A stretch of 6,556 bases of DNA. It comes from an uncultured Roseburia sp. GTDB taxonomy: Bacteria; Bacillota; Clostridia; Lachnospirales; Lachnospiraceae. Below, in pieces: positions 1 to 6,311 of the stretch. The stretch spans positions 1 through 6,556 of the forward strand of contig CAMSEJ010000145.1 in NCBI GenBank assembly GCA_947057405.1, given 5' to 3'. Both the position numbers and the translations under genes were made by a program. Position 1 is the stretch's first letter. Each line of letters starts with the position of its first letter. Below the pieces are notes generated by a model. That model saw only the letters and a list, made by a program, of their open reading frames with translations, did not search any database and had not been told where the DNA came from.

Positions 1-87
1 GTATTCCACACTTAGTGGGAGATGCAGATGACGGGAATGATTTTTCAAACACGCTTTAAAGCGGCATGGGCGCCGAATAAAAAAATA

Positions 88-115
88 TCATAATTTAAAA
101 CCCCGTTCATACAAT
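88..115 (+). promoter_or_regulatory. Sigma-E (mother-cell) promoter of spoIVA
   Basis: The -10 element is CATACAAT at 108-115, a full match to the sigma-E consensus CATACAnT. Upstream, TCATAAT at 88-94 matches the sigma-E -35 motif (K-M-A-T-A-T-T) at six of seven positions. The gap between them is 13 nt, about one base short of the usual spacing. Transcription would start near 122-125, giving a leader of about 40 nt that ends in the Shine-Dalgarno AGGGG (151-155), 7 nt before the ATG at 163. Mother-cell sigma-E control of spoIVA is established in Bacillus subtilis, so element and gene agree. Not seen: a recognisable SpoIIID or sigma-K site. Confidence 0.8.
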
Positions 116-162
116 GTATAAAGTGTTCTTTAAATAATACAGGGTAAGAAAGGGGTTTTTTA

Positions 163-1650
163 ATGGAAATGGCATCGGGCAAAGAATTTAATCTTTATAA
201 AGACATACAGCAAAGAACCGGCGGAGAAATTTATATCGGGATCGTAGGGCCGGTCCGTACCGGCAAATCCACTTTTATCAAACGGTTTATGGACATTATG
301 GTACTTCCGAACATGGAGGACGAAAACATAAGAGCACGCACGGTCGACGAGCTTCCGCAGTCCGCACAGGGCAAAACGATTATGACGACCGAGCCGAAGT
401 TTATTCCCAAAGATGCGGCAGCAATCCGGTTAGACGGAGATACCGAGGTAAAGGTGCGTTTGATTGACTGTGTGGGATACATGGTGGAAGGCGCCGCAGG
501 GCATATGGAGGGAAGCAGCAAGCGCATGGTCAAAACACCGTGGTTTGATTATGAAATTCCGTTTGTGGACGCTGCTTCAATCGGTACGCAAAAGGTGATT
601 AAGGATCATTCTACCATTGGTATTGTTGTGACAACGGATGGATCTTTCGGGGAACTGAAACGGGAAAATTACATTGCAGGAGAAGAAAAAACCATAGGGG
701 AATTAAAAACGCTTGGCAAGCCGTTTGTGATTGTGCTGAATTCGGAACGTCCCTATAGCGATGAAACGGTCAAACTGGCGGAACAGATGACGGAAAAATA
801 CCAGATGCCGGTGATACCGGTGAGCTGCGAACAGCTCAGAAAAGATGATATCAATAAAATTTTAGAAAGCATCCTGTATGAATTTCCGATTGTAAAAATG
901 GAATTTTATATTCCGAAATGGGCGGAAATGCTGCCCTGTACCAACCGAATGAAGGAAAACGTCATTGAAAACGCGCGCGCGATTTTAAATACCGTGACAA
1001 AGGCAAAGGATATGGGGGCGATTCAAAAGCAGGAGGATTCGGAGTATATTGCGGATATCCATTTGGATAAAATCGATCTGGCGCAGGGGCTGTTAAAGAT
1101 TAAAATCGAAATGGAGGATAAATATTATTATGAGAATATCAGTGAGCTGACCGGTGTGCCGATTCAGGGAGAATATCAGCTGATTTCTCTGATTAAGGAG
1201 CTTTCGGCACAGAAGAGTTCCTTTGAGAAGGTGGCGGACGCGGTGAATGCGGTACAGATGAAAGGGTACGGCGTGATCCATCCGCAGCTTGGAGATATAT
1301 CCTTAGAAGAACCGGAGTTGATTCGGCACGGTAATAAGTATGGCGTGAAGCTGCGCGCGACGTCGCCGTCCGTACATTTGATCCGGGCGAATATTGAGAC
1401 GGAGATTGCGCCGATTGTCGGGAGCGAGGAGCAGGCGAAGGATTTGATTGCTTATATTAAAGAAGGGCAGAATACGCCGAGCGGCGTGTGGGATACGAAT
1501 ATATTCGGAAAGTCTGTGGGGGAACTGATGGAGGACGGGATACGGAGCAAGATTTCTATGATGGACGATGAGTGCCAGATGAAGCTGCAGGATACGATGC
1601 AGAAGATTGTGAATGACAGCAACGGGGGACTGGTTTGTATTATTATTTAA
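163..1650 (+). CDS. spoIVA: Stage IV sporulation protein A (SpoIVA), coat basement-layer ATPase
   Basis: SpoIVA polymerises irreversibly on the mother-cell side of the outer forespore membrane, using ATP hydrolysis, to form the platform for the spore coat; it is also needed for cortex assembly, and SpoVM anchors it to the membrane. The product is 495 aa, close to the roughly 492 aa of the B. subtilis protein, and matches it along its whole length. Visible motifs: Walker A GPVRTGKS at residues 29-36 (Lys35), the sensor threonines T75-T76 in KTIMTTEPKF, and the Walker B aspartate D102 in RLIDCVGY. All three sit five residues later than in B. subtilis, because the N-terminus is slightly longer. 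The conserved C-terminal stretch around PSVHLIRANIETEIAPI and the hydrophobic end GGLVCIII are present. The start is fixed by AGGGG at 151-155 and by N-terminal homology (YKDIQQRTGGEIY). It appears to be a single-gene transcript with its own sigma-E promoter and a hairpin downstream. All catalytic residues are intact. Confidence 0.97.
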   Translation: MEMASGKEFNLYKDIQQRTGGEIYIGIVGPVRTGKSTFIKRFMDIMVLPNMEDENIRARTVDELPQSAQGKTIMTTEPKFIPKDAAAIRLDGDTEVKVRLIDCVGYMVEGAAGHMEGSSKRMVKTPWFDYEIPFVDAASIGTQKVIKDHSTIGIVVTTDGSFGELKRENYIAGEEKTIGELKTLGKPFVIVLNSERPYSDETVKLAEQMTEKYQMPVIPVSCEQLRKDDINKILESILYEFPIVKMEFYIPKWAEMLPCTNRMKENVIENARAILNTVTKAKDMGAIQKQEDSEYIADIHLDKIDLAQGLLKIKIEMEDKYYYENISELTGVPIQGEYQLISLIKELSAQKSSFEKVADAVNAVQMKGYGVIHPQLGDISLEEPELIRHGNKYGVKLRATSPSVHLIRANIETEIAPIVGSEEQAKDLIAYIKEGQNTPSGVWDTNIFGKSVGELMEDGIRSKISMMDDECQMKLQDTMQKIVNDSNGGLVCIII

Positions 1651-1681
1651 GGGGGTGAAAGAAACAGAGGGGAGAATATCC

Positions 1682-1733
1682 GGGCAGGATATGCGGTTAA
1701 AACACGAACTATAGCCGCATGTCCTGCCCTTTG
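1682..1733 (+). terminator. Probable intrinsic terminator of spoIVA
   Basis: A long inverted repeat begins 31 nt after the spoIVA stop. The left arm GGGCAGGATATGCGG (1682-1696) pairs with CCGCATGTCCTGCCC (1715-1729): 15 pairs with a single G-U wobble. Three more weak pairs are possible toward the loop. A short T-rich tail follows (CTTTGTC, 1729-1735). The stem is very stable but the U-tract is poor, so termination may be partial. The opposite strand has no T-run beyond the hairpin, which argues for use in the + direction. Confidence 0.7.
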
Positions 1734-1762
1734 TCTGATATACGTTTGCCAACATACGTTTT

Positions 1763-1803
1763 GTAACAGTTCAGCCTTCCGGATTCACTGTTACTACTTT
1801 TTT
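1763..1803 (+). terminator. Second hairpin with T-run, possible backup terminator
   Basis: GTAACAGT (1763-1770) and ACTGTTAC (1787-1794) form a perfect 8-bp stem around a 16-nt loop that contains the palindrome TCCGGA. Six T residues follow at 1798-1803, three bases after the stem. This can work as a weak intrinsic terminator isolating spoIVA from the next operon. It lies about 40 bases upstream of the next promoter, so it could instead be an operator-like palindrome or a dispersed palindromic repeat. Confidence 0.4.
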
Positions 1804-1842
1804 GCGGACGAAACAAAAAATGTAGAGTTTTTTTATTTCTTG

Positions 1843-1851
1843 TGATATAAT
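1843..1851 (+). promoter_or_regulatory. Extended -10 promoter for the binding protein / kinase operon
   Basis: TGATATAAT at 1843-1851 is a perfect extended -10 (TGn followed by TATAAT). No convincing -35 hexamer lies 16-18 bp upstream, where the sequence reads TAGAGTTTT. The extended element would compensate for this under the housekeeping sigma factor. The start of transcription would be near 1858, leaving a leader of about 47 nt before the ATG at 1905. No riboswitch-like structure is evident in that short leader. Confidence 0.7.
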
Positions 1852-1904
1852 AGTACGGTTAGATAGGTTGTCCGTTATAGTATGGCGGAGCAGGAGAAGG
1901 GGGC

Positions 1905-3011
1905 ATGAATATGCAGATGAAAAAGGGGCTTTGCGGCGGCTTTGTTTTGGCGGCGCTGGCGGCCGTATACTGCGGCTGCGGCGGGCAGAAGGACGCCTTA
2001 GAGACGGCAGTTTTTGAAACGGAACAAAAGACAGAGCTGCCGGAGGAAGCGGCGGGGGCGGTTCAGTTCTCTCAGGAACTGGACGGCTACCGGCCTCTGA
2101 AAAAAGAATATAATTTTTATTTTACATATAAGACGGTTCATCCCTGGTGGGATGCAGTGGCGCTTGGGATTGAAGACGCCGCGGAGCAGTATGGGGAGGA
2201 AGGGATTAGCATTTATTACGAGTATCTTGCGCCGAACGCCGTGTCGGCGTCGGATCAGATCCGACGTTTGTCGGATGCGTCAGGCAGGGGATTTGATGTG
2301 CTCGGCGTGGATGTGGCGGATGTAGAAACCGTTACGCCGGTGATCAATGAACTGATGGAAGACGGGCATAAGATTATGACGTTTTCGAGTTCGGATGCCG
2401 GTAAAGAGGACGGGTGCAGCCGTATTGCATATGTGGGCAATACCCATAACCGGGAGGACGGCGCGGATTTGACGGAAGCGCTTTGCGGGAAGCTTGGGTA
2501 TTCCGGGAAGGTTGCCGTACTGGTAGGGACGAAAGGGGCGCCCTGTCATGAGGACCGGGCAATCGGCGCGCAGGAGGTTTTGGGGCGGTATCCCGAAATG
2601 GAAGTGGCGGAAATTGCGTATGACGAAGATTCGGTGGATAAGGCGTACCGTCTGACGCAGGACATACTGGCGCAGCATCCGGATTTGGCGGGGATTGTCT
2701 GCTGCAATATGAGCAATCCCGTTGGTGCGGCAAGGGCGGTTGCCGAGGCCGGAAGGGAAGGCCAGATCGTGATTGTCGGGATGGATCACGATCAGGAGGC
2801 GCTCCGTTTTTTGCGGGACGGGGTGATTTATGCGCTGGGGGTGCAGGATTGTTACTCAATCGGGTTTGATACCGTACAGGTGGCCGTTAAGATTGCGGAC
2901 GGCCTGCTTCCCGGGGAAGCGTATCCGGAAAAAACAGAGGAAAAAACGACAATTATTTACCAGGAAGGCGCTGCGGCCATGCTGCGTACATTATATGGTG
3001 AAACGGATTAA
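1905..3011 (+). CDS. Substrate-binding lipoprotein, periplasmic-binding-protein family (RbsB / LacI-like sugar-binding fold)
   Basis: This is a predicted 368-aa extracytoplasmic binding protein held on the outer face of the membrane by a lipid anchor. A lipoprotein signal peptide covers residues 1-24: Lys6-Lys7, a hydrophobic stretch to about residue 22, then YCGC with Cys25 the likely lipidated residue and GGQ after it. An acidic linker (about 26-60) leads into a Peripla_BP_4-type fold. Typical opening-strand features are FYFTYKTVHPWWDAV (71-85), with the aromatic and histidine residues usual at a ligand cleft. Later come the repeating alpha/beta pattern VLGVDVADVETVTPVI, the hinge-like KVAVLVGT, GIVCCNMSNPVGAARAV and IVIVGMDHDQEAL. 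The ligand cannot be read from the sequence; a sugar or an autoinducer-like molecule is plausible. AGGAG at 1892-1896 lies 8 nt before the ATG. No ABC-transporter gene accompanies it in the window. The kinase gene starts 17 nt downstream, so the two are probably one operon and the protein may act as a ligand-sensing partner rather than a transport component. Confidence 0.88.
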   Translation: MNMQMKKGLCGGFVLAALAAVYCGCGGQKDALETAVFETEQKTELPEEAAGAVQFSQELDGYRPLKKEYNFYFTYKTVHPWWDAVALGIEDAAEQYGEEGISIYYEYLAPNAVSASDQIRRLSDASGRGFDVLGVDVADVETVTPVINELMEDGHKIMTFSSSDAGKEDGCSRIAYVGNTHNREDGADLTEALCGKLGYSGKVAVLVGTKGAPCHEDRAIGAQEVLGRYPEMEVAEIAYDEDSVDKAYRLTQDILAQHPDLAGIVCCNMSNPVGAARAVAEAGREGQIVIVGMDHDQEALRFLRDGVIYALGVQDCYSIGFDTVQVAVKIADGLLPGEAYPEKTEEKTTIIYQEGAAAMLRTLYGETD

Positions 3012-3018
3012 AGATGAT

Positions 3019-3023
3019 GGGAG
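3019..3023 (+). promoter_or_regulatory. Shine-Dalgarno that decides the kinase start
   Basis: GGGAG at 3019-3023 is 5 nt ahead of the ATG at 3029. The in-frame ATGs at 3014 and 3017 have only a weak GGTGA-like element about 12 nt upstream, within the end of the preceding gene. The 3029 start also puts a normal N-terminus (MERNQKK, basic, followed at once by the first membrane helix) at the beginning of the protein. I therefore prefer 3029; starting at 3014 would add only MMGAD. Confidence 0.6.
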
Positions 3024-3028
3024 CAGAT

Positions 3029-6000
3029 ATGGAGAGAAATCAGAAGAAACAGACCATTGCTTTTGCCGTAGGAGGCGCATTGACGATTGCTGCGATTTTA
3101 ATTATTACGACCATATGGGTGTCGGGCAGGGCAAGAGACGGGACAAGCCAGGCAGTCAGCAAAGTCAGTGAATTTTATCTGGAAGAACTGGCTGGGCGCA
3201 GGGCGTTAGTCGTTTCCGAGGAACTGAACAATAAGTTTACCTATATGGAAAATGCGCTTGGCATTCTGGGGTTTGAAGGGGAGTATTTAAAATCCCAGGA
3301 AACGCTGCGCGTCTTTTTGGGAAAAGTAAAAAAGCTGTATGGCGTGGACAAGTTCGCTCTGGTGGATGAAAACGGGATTGTTTATACGGAACACAGCACA
3401 ACGAGCGGGCTGAGCAGGTACAGTTTTCTTGCGGAGGAACTCACAGAGCCGGTTATCCATACGTCAAATCTGTACGGCGCGCGGAAACAGGTTGTGCTTG
3501 CGATTCCGGTGGAAGGCATTTCTTTTTTGGGAGCGCAAATTAAGGTCTGCTTTATCCAGGTGAATATTGACGAAATGTTAAGTTCCGTGACGCTGCAGAC
3601 AAGTGATAACGAAACGTTCTGCAATCTGTTTTACCGCAACGGCGAAAGCCTGACGAGCGATTCGTTTGGGAGCATCCGGGAGGGCAGCAACCTGCTTTCG
3701 GTGCTGAAAGACGCAAAGATGGCTTCGGGTTTTTCCTACAGCAGCCTGGAGGATGATTTTGCAGAGGGGCGGACGGGGCAGGTTTCGTTCCGCTACCATG
3801 GGTATAAGGACGATCTTTGCTATGTCCCGGTGGAAGGCACAAACTGGATGCTGACCATTCTGATCCGGGATAATGTAATCAGCGGACAAATCAGTTCAAT
3901 TAGCTCGGGGATGCTTGGGCGCAGTATTATTCAGATTGTGATTACCGTTTTGGGGATGCTTCTGGTATTTTTGACGATTATTTACCAGTCGAAGAAAAAC
4001 GCAAGCTTTCTTTTGGAACAGGAAAAGGCGGACGCAAACCGTATCCGCGCCGCGTATGCGCAGATTGAGCGGGAACAGGCGGCCATGGAAAATATCCATG
4101 CGGCGATGGGCTCCGGGCTTTGGAGCATGGAGTTTGACGAGCATGCCCGGATGGTTTCCTGCACCTGGTCGGAAGTTTTTCGGAATATGCTCGGATATGA
4201 GAACAAAGAGGATTTTCCGGACAAAATAGAATCCTGGTCAGATTTGCTGCACGAAGAGGATAAGGAACGGATTTTGGCGGAATACTGGGATACGGTAAGG
4301 GATTATTCCGGGGAGAAAACCTATAACGTAGAATACCGGCTCTGTACGAAGCATGCCGGGTGGAGATGGTTCCATGCGGCAGGCAGGCTTTCCAGAAGGG
4401 AAGACGGCTCGCCGATAACCTTTGTCGGGCTTTTTGTGGACATTGACGGCGAAAAGAAAATGGAGGAGAAGCTAAAGCAGCAGAAAATCGATCTGGAGGA
4501 CGCGTTAGCGGCGGCGCAGCATGCCAACCGGGCGAAGACGACGTTTTTAAATAATATGTCCCATGACATCCGCACCCCGATGAACGCAATTATCGGGTTT
4601 ACGTCCCTGGCCGCGGCGCATATTCAGAATACGGAGCAGGTGCAGGATTATCTGGCGAAGATTACGACGTCGAGCAACCATCTGCTCAGCCTCATAAACG
4701 ACGTGCTGGATATGAGCCGGATTGAAAGCGGGAAGGTTAAAATAGACGAGAAGGAAGCGTCTTTGCCTGAGATTATGCACGATCTGAAAACGATTGTACA
4801 GTCGGATATTACGTCAAAGCAGCTGGAGTTTTATATTGATACGGCCGATGTGGTAAACGAACATGTACTGTGCGACAGGCTGCGTTTAAACCAGCTTTTG
4901 CTCAACCTGTTAAGCAACGCCATGAAGTTTACGATGCCGGGCGGTATTGTGGGCGTAAGGATTCTGCAGAAGGGAAATGCGCCGGAAGGATGGGCTTCCT
5001 ATGAGTTCCAGGTAAAAGACACCGGGATCGGGATGAGCAAAGAATTTTTAGAGCATGTTTTTGAGCCGTTTGAGCGGGAGCAGACCAGCACGGTCAGCGG
5101 GATCCAAGGTACCGGGCTTGGAATGGCGATTACGAAAAACATTGTGGATATGATGGGCGGTACGATTTCCGTTGCCAGCGAGGAGGGGAAGGGAACGACC
5201 TTTACCGTGGCGCTGCAGTTCCGTACCTGCCGCGGGCCGGTGCGCCAGGAGGTTATCCCGCAGCTGCACGGGCTGCGGGCGCTTGTGGCGGACGATGATT
5301 TTAATACCTGTTCGAGCGTGACGAAAATGCTGTCCACGATCGGGATGCATCCGGACTGGACGACTTCCGGCAAGGAAGCGGTGCTGCGCACGAAGCTGGC
5401 TGTCGAACAGGACGACGAATACGCCGCTTATATTATAGACTGGCTGATGCCGGATATGAACGGCATAGAGGTCGTCCGGCGTATCCGGGGCCTGATTCGG
5501 GAGGATAAGCCGATTATTATCCTGACGGCTTATGACTGGTCGGATATTGAGGAGGAAGCGAAAAAAGCCGGCGTTACGGCATTTTGCTCCAAGCCGATTT
5601 TCCTGTCGGAATTACGGGGCGTTCTGGAATCGCCGTTTGCAGAGCAAAAGGACGAAGACGGCTGCGCAGAACAGAAGGTTTCTTTTGAGGGGAAGAGCAT
5701 CCTTTTGGTGGAGGATAATGAGTTAAACCAGGAAATTGCGGTTGCTATTTTAGAAGAGGCCGGGTTTGTCTTAGACGTGGCCGGCGACGGGACGGCTGCA
5801 GTGGAAAAACTAGAAAATGCCGAACCGGGACAGTATGATCTGGTGCTGATGGATATTCAGATGCCGATTATGGACGGCTATGAGGCGACAAGGCGGATTC
5901 GTGCGTTTGGCGATTCGGCGGTTACCGGGATTCCGATCATTGCCATGACGGCAAATGCGTTTGACGAGGATAAAAAGGCGGCGCTTGACGCCGGGATGAA

Positions 6001-6067
6001 CGGGCATATTGCAAAGCCGATTGATGTGCCGGAGCTGATGGGGATTCTGGGGAAATTGCTGGGTTAG
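3029..6067 (+). CDS. Membrane hybrid sensor histidine kinase: extracellular sensor - PAS - HisKA - HATPase - REC - REC
   Basis: The product is about 1012 aa, numbered from the Met at 3029. A first membrane helix lies at about 10-31 and a second at about 300-319, enclosing an extracellular region of roughly 265 residues that looks like a Cache-type sensor (for example KLYGVDKFALVDENGIVY). A PAS domain of the PAS_3 type spans about 357-473 (WRWFHAAGRLSRREDGSPI near its end), followed by a coiled linker. HisKA has the H-box SHDIRTPMNAIIGF with phospho-acceptor His512. The ATPase domain shows N-box Asn630, G1 DTGIGM (from Asp664), F-box FEPFERE (from 678) and G2 GTGLGM (from Gly694). Receiver 1 (about 751-868) has acidic residues D755-D757, phospho-acceptor Asp804 (DWLMPDMNG), Thr833 and Lys855. 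Receiver 2 (about 890-1010) has E895-D896, Asp942 (MDIQMPIMDG), Thr974 and Lys996. All catalytic residues are intact. There is no C-terminal HPt domain and no DNA-binding domain, so phosphate must pass to a separate protein. It lies downstream of, and is probably co-transcribed with, the binding lipoprotein, whose ligand-bound form may be its signal. Confidence 0.93.
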   Translation: MERNQKKQTIAFAVGGALTIAAILIITTIWVSGRARDGTSQAVSKVSEFYLEELAGRRALVVSEELNNKFTYMENALGILGFEGEYLKSQETLRVFLGKVKKLYGVDKFALVDENGIVYTEHSTTSGLSRYSFLAEELTEPVIHTSNLYGARKQVVLAIPVEGISFLGAQIKVCFIQVNIDEMLSSVTLQTSDNETFCNLFYRNGESLTSDSFGSIREGSNLLSVLKDAKMASGFSYSSLEDDFAEGRTGQVSFRYHGYKDDLCYVPVEGTNWMLTILIRDNVISGQISSISSGMLGRSIIQIVITVLGMLLVFLTIIYQSKKNASFLLEQEKADANRIRAAYAQIEREQAAMENIHAAMGSGLWSMEFDEHARMVSCTWSEVFRNMLGYENKEDFPDKIESWSDLLHEEDKERILAEYWDTVRDYSGEKTYNVEYRLCTKHAGWRWFHAAGRLSRREDGSPITFVGLFVDIDGEKKMEEKLKQQKIDLEDALAAAQHANRAKTTFLNNMSHDIRTPMNAIIGFTSLAAAHIQNTEQVQDYLAKITTSSNHLLSLINDVLDMSRIESGKVKIDEKEASLPEIMHDLKTIVQSDITSKQLEFYIDTADVVNEHVLCDRLRLNQLLLNLLSNAMKFTMPGGIVGVRILQKGNAPEGWASYEFQVKDTGIGMSKEFLEHVFEPFEREQTSTVSGIQGTGLGMAITKNIVDMMGGTISVASEEGKGTTFTVALQFRTCRGPVRQEVIPQLHGLRALVADDDFNTCSSVTKMLSTIGMHPDWTTSGKEAVLRTKLAVEQDDEYAAYIIDWLMPDMNGIEVVRRIRGLIREDKPIIILTAYDWSDIEEEAKKAGVTAFCSKPIFLSELRGVLESPFAEQKDEDGCAEQKVSFEGKSILLVEDNELNQEIAVAILEEAGFVLDVAGDGTAAVEKLENAEPGQYDLVLMDIQMPIMDGYEATRRIRAFGDSAVTGIPIIAMTANAFDEDKKAALDAGMNGHIAKPIDVPELMGILGKLLG

Positions 6068-6087
6068 TGATAAATGATAAAAAGTTA

Positions 6088-6115
6088 TTGCAATCTCTTG
6101 CGGTTCTGTTATACT
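6088..6115 (+). promoter_or_regulatory. Housekeeping-type promoter driving the pseudoknot RNA
   Basis: The -35 element TTGCAA (6088-6093, four of six consensus bases) and -10 TATACT (6110-6115, five of six) are separated by 16 nt. The -10 is also extended by TGT at 6107-6109. Transcription would begin near 6121-6125, at the first AAAT-containing linker of the repeat array. The -35 lies only 20 nt after the kinase stop codon, and I see no terminator in between. Confidence 0.72.
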
Positions 6116-6125
6116 ATGGGTAAAG

Positions 6126-6173
6126 GTAAATGCTTGCCGTTTGTTATGCGACGGGATATAAGAAGCATAACAG
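6126..6173 (+). repeat. Pseudoknot unit 1
   Basis: Stem 1 pairs CCGT (6137-6140) with ACGG (6151-6154). Stem 2 pairs GTTATGC (6143-6149) with GCATAAC (6165-6171), seven perfect Watson-Crick pairs. The stem-2 left arm lies inside the stem-1 loop, so the two are interleaved. The connecting loop after ACGG is GATATAAGAA, purine-rich as expected for minor-groove contacts. Confidence 0.8.
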
Positions 6174-6220
6174 GAAATTTTGCCACTTGCCGATGGTGTG
6201 GGATAAAAATGATTCGGTAT
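6174..6220 (+). repeat. Pseudoknot unit 2
   Basis: Stem 1 pairs CCAC (6183-6186) with GTGG (6198-6201). Stem 2 pairs GCCGA (6189-6193) with TCGGT (6214-6218), five pairs including one terminal G-U. The linker before it is GAAATTT instead of GTAAAT, and the A-rich loop reads GATAAAAATGAT. Its stem 2 is the shortest of the three and has a wholly different sequence from units 1 and 3, yet it still pairs. Confidence 0.72.
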
Positions 6221-6276
6221 GTAAATGTCTGCCACTTGCTATACAGGTGGGATATAAGTAGTAGTATAGTTTGTTT
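6221..6276 (+). repeat. Pseudoknot unit 3
   Basis: Stem 1 pairs CCACTT (6232-6237) with AGGTGG (6245-6250), six pairs with one G-U. Stem 2 pairs GCTATAC (6238-6244) with GTATAGT (6264-6270), seven pairs with one terminal G-U. The loop GATATAAGTAGTA is slightly longer than in the other units. The next AAAT linker (6279-6282) follows and merges into the terminator stem, as if a fourth unit had been cut short. Confidence 0.8.
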
Positions 6277-6278
6277 GT

Positions 6279-6308
6279 AAATCCCCGTCATTTTTGATGG
6301 GGATTTTT
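6279..6308 (+). terminator. Strong intrinsic terminator after the pseudoknot array
   Basis: AAATCCCCGTCA (6279-6290) pairs with TGATGGGGATTT (6295-6306) to give up to 12 bp with one G-U and a TTTT tetraloop. The T-run 6304-6308 follows (TTTTTCTT). It sits between the RNA array and the downstream ribosome binding site, so most transcripts would end as antitoxin RNA and only read-through would carry the downstream frame. This is the dosage arrangement typical of type III toxin-antitoxin loci. Confidence 0.92.
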
Positions 6309-6311
6309 CTT

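Larger units (their letters stand above)
6122..6308 (+). ncRNA. Three-unit tandem pseudoknot RNA, probable type III (CptI/ToxI-like) antitoxin
   Basis: The predicted transcript runs from the promoter to the terminator. It holds three diverged tandem units, each with the same order: an AAAT linker, TGCC with stem-1 left arm, TTG with stem-2 left arm, stem-1 right arm running into GGGATA, an A-rich loop, then stem-2 right arm. Stems 1 and 2 interleave, so each unit is an H-type pseudoknot. TGCC anchors are at 6135, 6181 and 6230 (periods 46 and 49). AAAT linkers occur at 6128, 6175, 6223 and 6279, the last running into the terminator. In type III toxin-antitoxin systems a tandem-repeat RNA is cut by its toxin in A-rich linkers into pseudoknot units that wrap and inhibit it; promoter, repeats, terminator and toxin gene occur in that order, as here. 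The fold and order are read directly; the family name is inference. The units are less alike than in ToxI or AntiQ arrays. An unrelated structured RNA or riboswitch upstream of the short frame is the main alternative. Confidence 0.75.

Noticed and set aside
3..59. Open stretch ending in TAA that could be the C-terminus of an upstream gene (IPHLVGDADDGNDFSNTL)
   Set aside because: Only 18 codons are visible and I recognise no family; the frame may be open by chance. Left unannotated.
52..63. Perfect 12-base palindrome CGCTTTAAAGCG upstream of spoIVA
   Set aside because: Too short with no loop or T-run after it; it lies about 25 bases upstream of the sigma-E -35 and has no known match.
1655..1714. 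GTG-started 19-codon frame directly after spoIVA, preceded by AAGGGGG
   Set aside because: It runs into the terminator hairpin and resembles no known small sporulation peptide (for example it is not SpoVM). The G-run is probably fortuitous.
2830..3171. 113-codon frame overlapping the end of the binding protein and the start of the kinase
   Set aside because: It is the +1 shadow of two strongly supported genes and its composition is arginine/lysine-rich nonsense.
5810..6235. 141-codon minus-strand frame covering the kinase end and the repeats
   Set aside because: It is antisense to the receiver domain, shows no recognisable family, and has no promoter or Shine-Dalgarno that I can see.
6126..6276. 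CRISPR array interpretation of the tandem repeats
   Set aside because: The conserved parts are short and split, the variable parts are complementary to each other within each unit, and periods are 46-49. This is repeated RNA structure, not repeat-spacer organisation.
6074..6280. 68-codon + strand frame across the repeat region
   Set aside because: It coincides with the pseudoknot array, contains the repeats as unrelated peptides in shifting phase, starts ahead of the promoter, and has no ribosome binding site.
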